Assembly: GCA_025359105.1 (NCBI GenBank)
Contig: JANYHK010000047.1
Location: 17,550-81,549 of the forward strand
Length of the DNA stretch: 64,000 nucleotides
Source: Myxococcales bacterium
GTDB lineage: Bacteria > Myxococcota_A > Polyangia > Polyangiales > Polyangiaceae
Direction: 5' to 3'
Positions 50,413-59,702 of this stretch are shown here, one piece after another (the stretch's first letter is position 1; every line of letters starts with the position of its first letter). A program made the position numbers and the translations under genes. The notes below the pieces were generated by a model. The model did not search any database and was not told where the DNA came from. It saw only the letters and a list, made by a program, of their open reading frames with translations.

Positions 50413-53400
50413 ATGAACACCACTCGACGCCACGGCGCGCGCCTCGGCCTCGTCGGTCTCCTCGTCCTCGCGTCCTGCCTCCACGCGCCGAGTGTCCCGC
50501 CGACGGCGACGCTCGGCCCCCTCGGTCCCGACAACGGCGGCGTTCGCACGCGCGGGCCCTTCGCGGTCGTCTACGCCGCGCCGCGCGGCCACGTCACGAG
50601 CCGGGAGCAGCCGGGCGTGACGGTGCTCTTCTCGCGCGGCGTGCGCTCGGTCGAGATGGAGGACGACGCGCACATCCCCGCCCTCACGATCACCACGAAG
50701 GCAGGCGCGCCTGTCGCCGGAGGCTGGCGCTGGACGGGGACGCGCGGTCTGCTCTTCACGCCACAGGGCGAGCTCCCGGGCGGCACCGACTTTGTCGTCA
50801 CCGTTCCAGCCGGCATCAAGTCCCTCGACGGCGCGGCGCTCGAGCGTCCGTACACCTTCGAGCTCGACACCGCAGGGCCGGTCGTGTCGTCCTTCACCGT
50901 CGTCGGGCCGCCCGGCGTGACCGAGCGCTCGATGCCGAATGATCCGGCATTTCGGCTGCAGTTCGATCAGAGCGTCGCGCCCGCCGACGTCCTCGCCGCG
51001 ACGCGCCTGCGCGTCTTCTCCGGGGACGGCGACACCGGGCAGCTCGTGCCGCTGACCGCCGCGCGCGAGACGCCGGCGCCCGCCAAGCCGATCGTGCCGG
51101 GCACCTACGTCGTCGTGGTGAAACCGACCAAACCCTTGCCGCTCGAGCATCAGGTGGAGCTCGAGCTTGCGAGCTCGCTTCACGGCTCCGGAGGACCGCA
51201 CCCGATGGGCGCGCCGTACACGCGGACGCTCCGGACGCACGGGCCGCTTCGCGTCGTCGACTTCTATTGCCCGCGCATCACCGCCAACGGCCGGTGCCGC
51301 GCCGGCGGCGACGTGAAGGTCGTCCTCTCGAACCCCGTCGCGCCCGCCGAGCTGCAGGCCCACACGCGCGCCGGAAAGCTGCCACCGCGCAAATCGCTGA
51401 AGAGCGAGAAGCGCACGATCGATCCGTCGACCCAGCACTGGCTGGGCGTCGCGCCGAAGCTCGGCGATCAATACAAGGTGACGCTCACCGCTGGGATGCG
51501 CGACATCTACGGTCAGAAGCTCGACAAGGACACGACGTTCGACCTCGCCGTCGAGGCGCCGCTCGCGAAGGGGCCGGGCGCGCCGACCGAGCCGGCGCCG
51601 GCGGGCTCGTCGTCTCCGCCGGCGTCCGCCGCGCCGCCTCGCTTCAAGCCGGTGAAACCCGCGCCGGGCTCCATCGCCGACGTGCGTCCGCGGCGCGAGC
51701 GTTTGCCCTATCACCTCGATCTGGGGCTCGTCGGCAGCGTGCTCGAGGCAAACCTCGGCGCCGGCGGACACAAGGTGCCGGTCGGCTCGGTGAACATCCC
51801 GACGTACGCGGCGCTCGCGACTTCCCTCAGCGACGCGCAGGCGACGGCGTGGACGTTGACCAAGGGAGACACCTCGGATTTCCTCGCACGAAATAACCTC
51901 GTTTCCGCTTGGAAATCGCCGAACGCCGCCGAGAACGAGCGCGCGGTCGATTTCCTCGATCTCGACGCCGCGCTGGCGCCGCGAAAGGGGCGCGGGCCGG
52001 CGCTCGTGGTCCTGACGCCACCGGGGATGCCCGCCGACGGCCGCGGTCGCACCGAGTCGTTCGTCACGGTGACGGATCTCGGCGTGAGCGCGAAGATGAG
52101 CCCGTACGGCGGCCTCGTGTGGGTGACACAGCTGTCCACCGGCAAGCCGGCGAAGGGGGCGAGCGTCGCGGTCCGGACGACGAAGGACGGCGAGGTCTTC
52201 CAGGCCACCACCGACGCCGACGGCCTCGCCCCCGTGCCGATCGAGAAATTCGATCCGGTGGGCGGCTCTGGCTTCGCCGGCGGAACGGTGCGCACCGACG
52301 CCGCCCTCGTCGTGCGCGCAGGAGACGACTGGACCATCTCGCGCATCGCACGCTCGGCGGTCGAGACCCGCTTGACCGCGGCCTTCGAGTCGCTGAGCAA
52401 GGAAGGGCGCTGGGCGGGGACGCTCTACGCCGACCGCGGCGTCTTCCGGCCCGGCGAGACCGCGAAGGTCGCCGGCATCGTGCGCGTGGTCGAGAACGAC
52501 GGCCTCCGCGCCGTCAAGGATCGCGAGCTCCGGATCCAGCTCCAGGATCGCAACGGCGAGCAGATCTTCGACGGCCGTGCGAAGTGCGACGAGTTCGGCA
52601 CCTTCGCGACCGACGTGGTCATCCCCAAGACCGCCCCGATCGGGCCGGCCACGATCACAGCCACGGCGCTCGCCGGCGGGCGCTCGAACACCTCCGAGTC
52701 GGGGACGTTCAGCCACGCGATCCGCCTCCTCGAGTTCAAGCCGAACGAGTTCAAGGTCGAGGCGACGGCCGACAAGACGCTCTACGTACGCGGCGAGAGC
52801 GCGACGTTCTCCGTGCAGGGCGACTACCTGTACGGCGCGCCGATGCCGGGCGCGACGGTCACCACGACGGTCTCGCGCCAGGAGATCGCGTTCTCGCCGC
52901 CCGGCACCGAAGGCTTCACGACGAGCGACGACGTCTTCACCGGGGACTACCCGGACAGCACCAAAGAGGCGGAAAAAGTCGACAGCCAGGACGGTACGCT
53001 CGATGGCAAGGGCGGCTTCTCGCGCACGGTCGACCTGGCCTTCGCCGATCAGCGACGCCCCGAGCGCGTCGTCTTCGACGCCGACGTGCAGGACATGGCG
53101 CGCCGCGAGGTCTCCGCGCGCGCGGGCATCACGGTGCACCCCGGCGAGTTCTACGTCGCGATGCGCGCGCCCGACGATCGTTTCGTCGCCGCCGGCACCG
53201 CGCTCCGTCCCGAGATCTTCGCCGCCGAGCCGGCTGGCGCCCATCGCGCCGGCGTCAAAGTGAAGGTGGAGCTCGTCGAGCGAAGGTGGAACGGCGTCAC
53301 CGGCGAGCAGCCCGATGGCACGCCGATCAAGTCGAGCGCCGCAGAGGACAAGGTCGCCACGTCGTGCGAGGTCGTCACGACCGCCAAGAGCGCGACGTGC

Positions 53401-56400
53401 GATCTGCGGGTGCCGCGCGCCGGCTACTTCATCGTCCGGGCCACCGCCGCCGATCCCCGCGGAAATACCGTGCGCGCGAGCACCGGCATCTACGGCACCG
53501 AGGACACCCCGCAGACGGTGACGGCGTGGGCGTCCGACGATCGGCACGGCATCCCGCTCGAGGCGAACAAGAAATCGTACGCGATCGGCGATACGGCGAA
53601 GATCCTCCTCCGCAGCCCGTTCAAGGAGGGCACGGCACTCGTGACCGTCGAGCGCAACGGTGTCTTGTGGCGCAAGGTCGTGCCGATCAAGGGGCCGCTC
53701 CCGGTCGTCGAGGTCCCGATTCGCGCCGAGCACTACCCGAACGCGTTCGTCACGGTCGTCGCGCTTCGCGGTCGAATTCAAGCGCCGCCGGCGGCCGGCG
53801 CGGACCTCGGCGGCCCCGACTACCGCTTTGGCTTCACCGAGGTGAAGGTCGACGCCGAGGCGCACCGCCTGCGCGTCGCGGTCGCCCAGCCGAAGGCCGA
53901 GTACCACCCGGGCGATCAGGTCGAGGCCGACGTCGTCGTCACCGATCGAGGCGGCAAGCCCGCCGTCAGCGCGCTCACGTTCTACGTCGTAGACGAAGGC
54001 GTCCTCGCGCTCACGAGCTACAAGACCCCCGATCCGCTCCCGGCGTTCGTGCAGCCGCGAAAGCTCGCCGTCTTTACCTTCGACAACCGGGAGCACCTCG
54101 CGCACATCCTCCAGATGAAGGCGGGCGAGCACTTCGCCCCGCTCGGCTACGAGTACGCGCTCGCCAAGAACGGCGCCGACTACGACAAGGGCGACAACGG
54201 CGGCGACGGCGGGCTCAAACGGGCCGATTTCAAGACGACCGCGTACTTCGAGGCAGGTCGCAAGACCGACGCACAGGGCAAAGCGCACTTCTCCTTCAAG
54301 CTCCCCGACAACCTCACGACGTTCCGTGTGATGGCCGTGGCCGCCGCGGCGGACGATCGCTTCGGCTCCGGCGAGTCGAAGCTCTCGACGTTCCGCAAGC
54401 TCATGGCGCGTCCTGCGCTCCCGCGACTGCTGCGCGTCGGCGACACGCTCGAGGCGAGCGTCATCGTCTCGTCCAAGGTCGACGAGGCGGAGCGCGAGAA
54501 GGCCGGCGCGATGATGAACGTCGCCGTGCGCCTCGACGCCAAGGGGATCACCGTGGTGGGGCCCGCGGCGCGCAACGTGAGCATGCCGCGTGGCGGACAG
54601 CTCGAGGTGCGCTTCCCGGTGAAGGCGACCGCGGCCGGCGAGGCGGTGCTCACGTTCGACGTCAAATCGGGCGCGGACGCGGATCGCGTAGAAATGAAGC
54701 GCAAGATCGAGCTCCCGGTCAGCGTGGAGTCGGCCGTCGTGTACGGAGAGACGAGCGACGCGGCGTCGATCGCGCTGGGCGATCTCGCGTCGGTGCGGCG
54801 TGACTTCGGCGGGCTCGACGTCCACATGGCGTCGTCCGCGCTCGTGGGCCTCGGCGCGACGCTGGATCGGCTCGTCGACTACCCGTATGGCTGCACCGAG
54901 CAGGTCACGAGCCGCACGCTGCCGCTCTTGTCGACGCTCGATCTCGTCAAGGACGGCGCCACGCGCATGCCGGCCGACGTGAACCGCGCCATCGACGGCG
55001 CGATCGAGACGATCCTGAAGCGCCAGAACGACGACGGAGGCTTCGGGTTCTGGGACGAGTCGTCTTCCGACCCGTGGCTGAGCGCGTACGCGATGCTCGC
55101 GGTGGCCGGCGCCGCCGAGAAGAAGCGCTTCGTTCCGCGCGACGTCATCGACCGAGGCCGCGACTACCTGAACATGAAGCTCGCCACCGCAACGCGCGGG
55201 CTCGCCAAGCGCGACGCGTCCGGCGGCGGCGAAGACGACGATGGAGAGCACGCGGACGCCGGCGCCCCCGACGCGGCCGCGCTCGCCGCGGCGAAGGAGA
55301 AGGAGGATACGACCAAGGCCGTGGACTACGCGACCGCCACCCTCATCGGCGACACGCTCGCGACGCTGGGATGGACGAACCCCGGCATGCTCAACGTTCT
55401 TTACGACGCGCGCAACGGGCGGCCGCTCTTCGCGCAGGCGTCGCTCCTCCACGCCATCGCCAGGAGCGAGATGAGCCGCCCGCAGATCACGACCCTCGCG
55501 CGCGAGATCGAGGCGCGCCTCCGCATCGGTGCGAAGGAGGTCGACGTCGACGAGCCGGACACCGACCGGTACGCGCCGCTCCTCGACTCGCACGCGCGCA
55601 CGCTCGCGATGGTGCTGCGCGCGCTCCTCGCCGCCGATCCGCACCACCCGCTCGCCTCGCGTCTCGCCCGGCGACTGCTCGCGCTCAGGCAAGACGGCGC
55701 GTGGCGCACGACGCACGAGGACACGTGGTCGCTCCTCGCGCTTGCCGACTACCGGCGGCTCCAGGAGGCCAACGCCGCTGCCATCGAGGGCCGCGCGTTC
55801 CTCGGCGAAACCGAGATCTTGAAGAGCGCGTTCGCCCGTGGCGGAGCGAACGAGGCGAAGGTGCTCGTCGCGACGGATCTCCTCGCACGCAGCGGAAAAA
55901 CCCTGTCGTTCGACGTGCGTGGCGACGGCAAGCTCTTCTACGCTGCCGAGCTGAAGTACGCGACGACCACCCTCCCCACGCGCCCCGTCGACGAGGGGCT
56001 CTTCGTTCAGAAGTTCATGCGCGGCGTGGCAGCGACCGACGTGACCGACGCGCTCAAGACGATCCCCAAGGTCACGAGCAACGCGATCGTCGCCGGCGAT
56101 CTCGTCGTCGTGGACCTGCTCTTCGAGTCGGCCGAGCCGCGGGATCACATCGTCCTCGACGATCCGCTGCCCGCTGGCCTCGAGGCCCTCGACTACGATC
56201 TCGACACGACGTCGCAGGCCAAGCGCGACGCCGAAGACAAGCAGGACGGAACGGCAAAAGGCGCGTGGCTCGGTACGACGTACCGCTACGCCGCGTCTCG
56301 GCGCGAGGTGCGTGACGATCGCGTCGTCACGTTCTTCGAGCACCTCGAGCCAGGTATGTACCGCGTGCATTACCTGGCGCGGGCCACGTCGATCGGGACG

Positions 56401-56496
56401 TTCGTGGCGCCGCCGACGCGCGTAGAGGCGATGTACGCGCCCGAGGTCTACGGTCGCACCGCCGCAACGACGATCACGGTCCGTCCGAAGCCGTAG
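50413..56496 (+). CDS. Bacterial alpha-2-macroglobulin (thioester type) lipoprotein
   Basis: A 2027-aa bacterial alpha-2-macroglobulin, a periplasmic protease trap. The lipoprotein signal ends at LVLASC. Repeated macroglobulin beta domains include the bait-region and MG domains, such as KVAGIVRVVENDGLRAVKDR and YVRGESATFSVQGDYLYG. The internal thioester motif is intact: YPYGCTEQVTSR (Cys1494 to Gln1497). The helical thioester-domain repeats NDDGGFGFW and SDPWLSAYAML follow. It is longer than the 1653-aa E. coli YfhM, mainly in the N-terminal linker (a Pro/Ala/Ser-rich stretch near 390). Its place after pbpC supports a joint role in wall repair and protection. Confidence 0.96.
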   Translation: MNTTRRHGARLGLVGLLVLASCLHAPSVPPTATLGPLGPDNGGVRTRGPFAVVYAAPRGHVTSREQPGVTVLFSRGVRSVEMEDDAHIPALTITTKAGAPVAGGWRWTGTRGLLFTPQGELPGGTDFVVTVPAGIKSLDGAALERPYTFELDTAGPVVSSFTVVGPPGVTERSMPNDPAFRLQFDQSVAPADVLAATRLRVFSGDGDTGQLVPLTAARETPAPAKPIVPGTYVVVVKPTKPLPLEHQVELELASSLHGSGGPHPMGAPYTRTLRTHGPLRVVDFYCPRITANGRCRAGGDVKVVLSNPVAPAELQAHTRAGKLPPRKSLKSEKRTIDPSTQHWLGVAPKLGDQYKVTLTAGMRDIYGQKLDKDTTFDLAVEAPLAKGPGAPTEPAPAGSSSPPASAAPPRFKPVKPAPGSIADVRPRRERLPYHLDLGLVGSVLEANLGAGGHKVPVGSVNIPTYAALATSLSDAQATAWTLTKGDTSDFLARNNLVSAWKSPNAAENERAVDFLDLDAALAPRKGRGPALVVLTPPGMPADGRGRTESFVTVTDLGVSAKMSPYGGLVWVTQLSTGKPAKGASVAVRTTKDGEVFQATTDADGLAPVPIEKFDPVGGSGFAGGTVRTDAALVVRAGDDWTISRIARSAVETRLTAAFESLSKEGRWAGTLYADRGVFRPGETAKVAGIVRVVENDGLRAVKDRELRIQLQDRNGEQIFDGRAKCDEFGTFATDVVIPKTAPIGPATITATALAGGRSNTSESGTFSHAIRLLEFKPNEFKVEATADKTLYVRGESATFSVQGDYLYGAPMPGATVTTTVSRQEIAFSPPGTEGFTTSDDVFTGDYPDSTKEAEKVDSQDGTLDGKGGFSRTVDLAFADQRRPERVVFDADVQDMARREVSARAGITVHPGEFYVAMRAPDDRFVAAGTALRPEIFAAEPAGAHRAGVKVKVELVERRWNGVTGEQPDGTPIKSSAAEDKVATSCEVVTTAKSATCDLRVPRAGYFIVRATAADPRGNTVRASTGIYGTEDTPQTVTAWASDDRHGIPLEANKKSYAIGDTAKILLRSPFKEGTALVTVERNGVLWRKVVPIKGPLPVVEVPIRAEHYPNAFVTVVALRGRIQAPPAAGADLGGPDYRFGFTEVKVDAEAHRLRVAVAQPKAEYHPGDQVEADVVVTDRGGKPAVSALTFYVVDEGVLALTSYKTPDPLPAFVQPRKLAVFTFDNREHLAHILQMKAGEHFAPLGYEYALAKNGADYDKGDNGGDGGLKRADFKTTAYFEAGRKTDAQGKAHFSFKLPDNLTTFRVMAVAAAADDRFGSGESKLSTFRKLMARPALPRLLRVGDTLEASVIVSSKVDEAEREKAGAMMNVAVRLDAKGITVVGPAARNVSMPRGGQLEVRFPVKATAAGEAVLTFDVKSGADADRVEMKRKIELPVSVESAVVYGETSDAASIALGDLASVRRDFGGLDVHMASSALVGLGATLDRLVDYPYGCTEQVTSRTLPLLSTLDLVKDGATRMPADVNRAIDGAIETILKRQNDDGGFGFWDESSSDPWLSAYAMLAVAGAAEKKRFVPRDVIDRGRDYLNMKLATATRGLAKRDASGGGEDDDGEHADAGAPDAAALAAAKEKEDTTKAVDYATATLIGDTLATLGWTNPGMLNVLYDARNGRPLFAQASLLHAIARSEMSRPQITTLAREIEARLRIGAKEVDVDEPDTDRYAPLLDSHARTLAMVLRALLAADPHHPLASRLARRLLALRQDGAWRTTHEDTWSLLALADYRRLQEANAAAIEGRAFLGETEILKSAFARGGANEAKVLVATDLLARSGKTLSFDVRGDGKLFYAAELKYATTTLPTRPVDEGLFVQKFMRGVAATDVTDALKTIPKVTSNAIVAGDLVVVDLLFESAEPRDHIVLDDPLPAGLEALDYDLDTTSQAKRDAEDKQDGTAKGAWLGTTYRYAASRREVRDDRVVTFFEHLEPGMYRVHYLARATSIGTFVAPPTRVEAMYAPEVYGRTAATTITVRPKP

Positions 56497-56525
56497 AGGG
56501 GAATCGACCCCCGTACGGCGCGCCC

Positions 56526-57527
56526 TCAGCGCGCGGAGTTGTCGAGCTCCACGCGCGTGCTGGGGCGGAGCTGCAGCGGCGTCGGGCGCAGGGCGCCGGC
56601 GTCGTCGCCCGCGATCGGCACGATCGTCGAGGGATCGTCGGCACCGGCGGGGTCCCCGAAACGCGCCTCGTCGAACGACGGCGCGACCACGAGGACCTCG
56701 CGGGTCGGGCCGTACTCGTCGACGCGAACTTCGCGCCGCGTCGCGCCGTCCGCCGTGCGAACGACGCGCGTGCGCTGCACGCGGAAGCCAGGGATGCCGA
56801 ACGCCTTGACGCGCACCGTGTCGGCGGGAACCGGGCGGTCGCCCTTCCCCGCACGCTCGATTGAACGCTCGAAGGGGAGCCGCTCGACGATCTCGCTCGT
56901 GAGCGTCACCGACGGCTTCTCGCCCTCGCCGTCAATCCAGACGTCGAGCGTGCCCCGCGCCGCGCGCGCGTGAAAAAAGACGCGATCCGCCCGAGGATTG
57001 CGCAGTTTCAGATCGATCTTCGGGAAGACGACGGTCGCGTCGAGGCCCATGCGAATGTAGCTGCTCGGCCGGGAGTGCGGCGCGCGCGCGACGATCTCGA
57101 GGCCGGCGAGCAGCGCGGCCGCGTGCAGCGTCGAGGCCACCTGGCAGGTGCCGCCGCCGGTGCCTTCGGCGATCATGCGATCGCGGAGGACGACCGCCTT
57201 CTCGAACCCGAACGCCGCGGTGCGCTCGCCGACGACGTCGTTGAACGAGAGCGTCGCGCCGGGGCCGAGCTCCTTGCCGTCGATCGCCTCGGCGGCGAGC
57301 TCCACGTTGAACGCGCGCCCGTGGTGCTCGGCGTCGTGGGCGTACGTCGTCGTGAAGCGGGCGAGCGTCGGTCGAACGGCACGCGTGGCGGCGGTGGCGG
57401 CGGTGGCAGGCGCGGCAGCGTTGGACGCGGCCGGAGCGCTCGCCTCCGCTGCGCGCGCCAGGTTCGGCGCGTGACCGACCGTCGCGACGAGCGCCGCGGC
57501 GAGGATGAGTCGCGCCTCCGCCCTCAC
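56526..57527 (-). CDS. VanW-family secreted protein
   Basis: A 333-aa exported protein with the VanW domain. The domain shows the typical GATLSFNDVVGERTAAFGF and GGGTCQVASTLHAAALLAGL, with LEIVARAPHSRPSSYI. The signal peptide is AALVATVGHAPNLARA. A C-terminal beta region (DYGPTREVLVV-like VDEYGPTREVLVVAPSFDE) follows. The start GTG overlaps the upstream stop (GTGA), so it is coupled to the gene before it. VanW proteins occur in some vancomycin-resistance clusters, but their role is unknown. No van regulators are nearby. Confidence 0.9.
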   Translation of the reverse strand: MRAEARLILAAALVATVGHAPNLARAAEASAPAASNAAAPATAATAATRAVRPTLARFTTTYAHDAEHHGRAFNVELAAEAIDGKELGPGATLSFNDVVGERTAAFGFEKAVVLRDRMIAEGTGGGTCQVASTLHAAALLAGLEIVARAPHSRPSSYIRMGLDATVVFPKIDLKLRNPRADRVFFHARAARGTLDVWIDGEGEKPSVTLTSEIVERLPFERSIERAGKGDRPVPADTVRVKAFGIPGFRVQRTRVVRTADGATRREVRVDEYGPTREVLVVAPSFDEARFGDPAGADDPSTIVPIAGDDAGALRPTPLQLRPSTRVELDNSAR

Positions 57528-58573
57528 GGCCCTTTCACCGCGACGAGGAGGTTCGAGCGCCGCGCCTCGACGTGGTAGCCGAGCCCGAACGGCAGCGGGC
57601 TGCGCGCGCGCCGCTCGAACGCCGCGCGCAGGTCGGGCTGCTCGCGATCTTCGAACGGCGAGCCGGGCGCCTCGTATCGGCCGAAGAACCGCATCGCCCA
57701 GCCTTCGCCGAGATCGTGAAACGGCACTCCGGTGTCGTCCTGGACGAGCACGGCGCCGTCTTCCAGGAGAGCTTGCCGAACGGCGGAGAATCGCGGCTCC
57801 GGGAGGAGGTAGCTCGCCGCCTTCACGAACGCGACGTACGGCGCGAGGGCGTGCACCCCGGCGACGAGCTGCGGGTGCGCCTTCCAGCCGGCGTTCGCGA
57901 GATCGGCCTGCACGTAGTCGAGGCGTCGAGCGACGCCGCCCGGCGTCAGCCAGTCGATGCGCGCGCTCGCTCCCGCCGGCGACACGGGCGTCGTCGTCTC
58001 GACGGCGGTGACCGTGCCCCCCATCCGCGCGACCGTCGCGACGAGCGCGCCGAGGACGCCGTCACGCTGGAAATCGGTGGCCATCGCGTGTGTCCGGAAG
58101 AAGGTGAGCCGGTGAACGTCGGACAGCGCGGCGCCGAGCCTCTCGAAGTACCGCGCCGGAGTCCGCCCGGGCTCCGGCAGCACACCCACCGGCTCGAGCC
58201 CGACGAGGAAGAGGCGCGGCGCGCCGCCGAAGAGTGCGAGCGCGTGGAGCGCGTCGGGGCCCGCAAATGGGTAGAAAACGGGGCGATCAGCGGGCAAGAG
58301 CGGCGCGAGCTCGCGCGCCGCCCACTCTTGCATCGCCTTGACGCGCGCCACCTCGCGCGCCCACCGCTCGTCCTCGAGGCGCGCGTACGCCGTCCACTCT
58401 GCGCCCGCCGGGACGCCCGGGGCCGGCGCCATTCCCGCGATCCATCGCGCCAGGTGCCCCGCCGGCGCGTCGCCTGCTCGCGCCGGACGTGCCGACGTGG
58501 CACCGGCGAGCACGGTCAGCCCGAGCAGGAGCGTCTGGCGGCGGGGCAGGAGCACGGCGGTAGTCTGGCACAT
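57524..58573 (-). CDS. Exported protein, unknown function
   Basis: A 349-aa protein with a Tat-like signal (LPRRQTLLLGLTVLAGATSA). The mature part has VFYPFAGPDALHALALFGGA, PRLFLVGLEPVGVLPEPG and a C-terminal VPFHDLGEGWAMRFFGRYEA. The Asn/Asp pattern hints at a hydrolase-like fold, but no catalytic set is recognised. Four in-frame ATG codons lie at 58573, 58582, 58591 and 58606, none with a clear Shine-Dalgarno; I took the shortest signal. It is coupled to the VanW gene (GTGA overlap). Confidence 0.65.
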   Translation of the reverse strand: MCQTTAVLLPRRQTLLLGLTVLAGATSARPARAGDAPAGHLARWIAGMAPAPGVPAGAEWTAYARLEDERWAREVARVKAMQEWAARELAPLLPADRPVFYPFAGPDALHALALFGGAPRLFLVGLEPVGVLPEPGRTPARYFERLGAALSDVHRLTFFRTHAMATDFQRDGVLGALVATVARMGGTVTAVETTTPVSPAGASARIDWLTPGGVARRLDYVQADLANAGWKAHPQLVAGVHALAPYVAFVKAASYLLPEPRFSAVRQALLEDGAVLVQDDTGVPFHDLGEGWAMRFFGRYEAPGSPFEDREQPDLRAAFERRARSPLPFGLGYHVEARRSNLLVAVKGP

Positions 58574-58713
58574 GGCGCACATGGCGCCCATGGCGCCCGC
58601 AGGCATGGAGGGAACGCCCGGGCCGCCGCTCCTCATCCCGCGCCAACGGCGCATCTCACGCTGCTGCCGCCGCCGACGAGGCGCGCCCGGAGTGGGTAGC
58701 CGTTCGCGCGCGT

Positions 58714-59601
58714 CTACTTGACGACGACCGCGACGTCGTCGACGTGCCAGCCGGGCTTGCTCACGCTGAGCGCCGTCGCGGTGTCGGCCGTGCTCTTGCC
58801 GCTGGCGTAGGCGAAGCGGAATACGAACTGGTTGGTGCGAAGCGCCGGGGGCACGTCGGCCTCGAAGGCCTCCCAGCCGGCGCTCTTGTTGATGAAGCCG
58901 CTCTTCGCGTCCACGTGGAACGACGACGGACCCGGGCACGTGTACTGCCCGACGATCCCGCGCGCGGCGGCGATGCTCACGTTGCCGACCGTCGGAGGAG
59001 AGAGGATCGCGGTCATCCACGTCGTACCGCCGTCGCCGGAGAGCTCGATGATGCCGCCATCGTAGTAGGTCACCCCTGCGGCGTCGGTGTACCCGAGAAA
59101 ATCATAGGCCTGCCAGAAGGTGACCTGCACCGAGCCGGCGCCCGCGCACGAGGACAGATCCATCACCGGCGAGCGCAGCTCGGCGCGCTGGCACTGCGCG
59201 TAGGACCCGGTGAGGCTCGTCGCGAAGCACTTCGTGCCGGAGTGGCAGTTGAGAGCGTTGGCGGCGTTGCCGTAGCTCCATGCGTCGAACGACCCGCCGG
59301 TCGCGCCGTCGATGGCCGCGTGCGTGAAGGCGCCGTCGGTCGACTCGAAGTCGAAGGTCTTGCCGCAGGCCAGGTTGACCGGCGCGTCGGGCTTCTGCGA
59401 GGCGTCGGGGGTCGGGCCCGCGCTGTCGACGCCCGCTTCGGCCGCGGCCGGTGGCGTGCTCACGCCGCTGTCGGTCGAGGCGTCGGCCGCGTTCCCGGGC
59501 ACCGCGCTCGGCTCGGCACCGAGATCCGCGAGGGTCGTTCCGTCCGCGCAGGCCGCGACGACGAGGGCCATTCCAACGAATCCAAGGGAGAGCCGGATCA
59601 T
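58714..59601 (-). CDS. Lipoprotein with beta-sandwich (MAM-like) domain
   Basis: A 295-aa lipoprotein (signal MALVVAACADG) with an Ala/Asp/Pro-rich linker. The C-terminal region of about 210 residues is a beta-sandwich. Its features are FDFESTDGAFTHAAIDGATG, FWQAYDFLGYTDAAGVTYYD, IIELSGDGGTTWMTAILSPP and GWHVDDVAVVV. This resembles immune-inhibitor-A/MAM-like modules that accompany secreted peptidases, here without a peptidase. It may bind a surface ligand. The next gene is divergent. Confidence 0.7.
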   Translation of the reverse strand: MIRLSLGFVGMALVVAACADGTTLADLGAEPSAVPGNAADASTDSGVSTPPAAAEAGVDSAGPTPDASQKPDAPVNLACGKTFDFESTDGAFTHAAIDGATGGSFDAWSYGNAANALNCHSGTKCFATSLTGSYAQCQRAELRSPVMDLSSCAGAGSVQVTFWQAYDFLGYTDAAGVTYYDGGIIELSGDGGTTWMTAILSPPTVGNVSIAAARGIVGQYTCPGPSSFHVDAKSGFINKSAGWEAFEADVPPALRTNQFVFRFAYASGKSTADTATALSVSKPGWHVDDVAVVVK

Positions 59602-59702
59602 GAGGGCCGCGCACTCTAGGACAAACGGGCGTATGCGCCAGTCGTGCAGTGACAACGGACGCGCATCTGCGGAGGCCGCGCCTGGGCTAAGCTTCCGGTC
59701 GC

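Noticed and set aside
49204..56370. A very long open frame on the minus strand covering the alpha-2-macroglobulin gene
   Set aside because: It is antisense to a gene with clear domains. In high-GC genomes such mirror frames are expected, and its translation is Arg/Ala/Gly-rich with no recognisable motifs.
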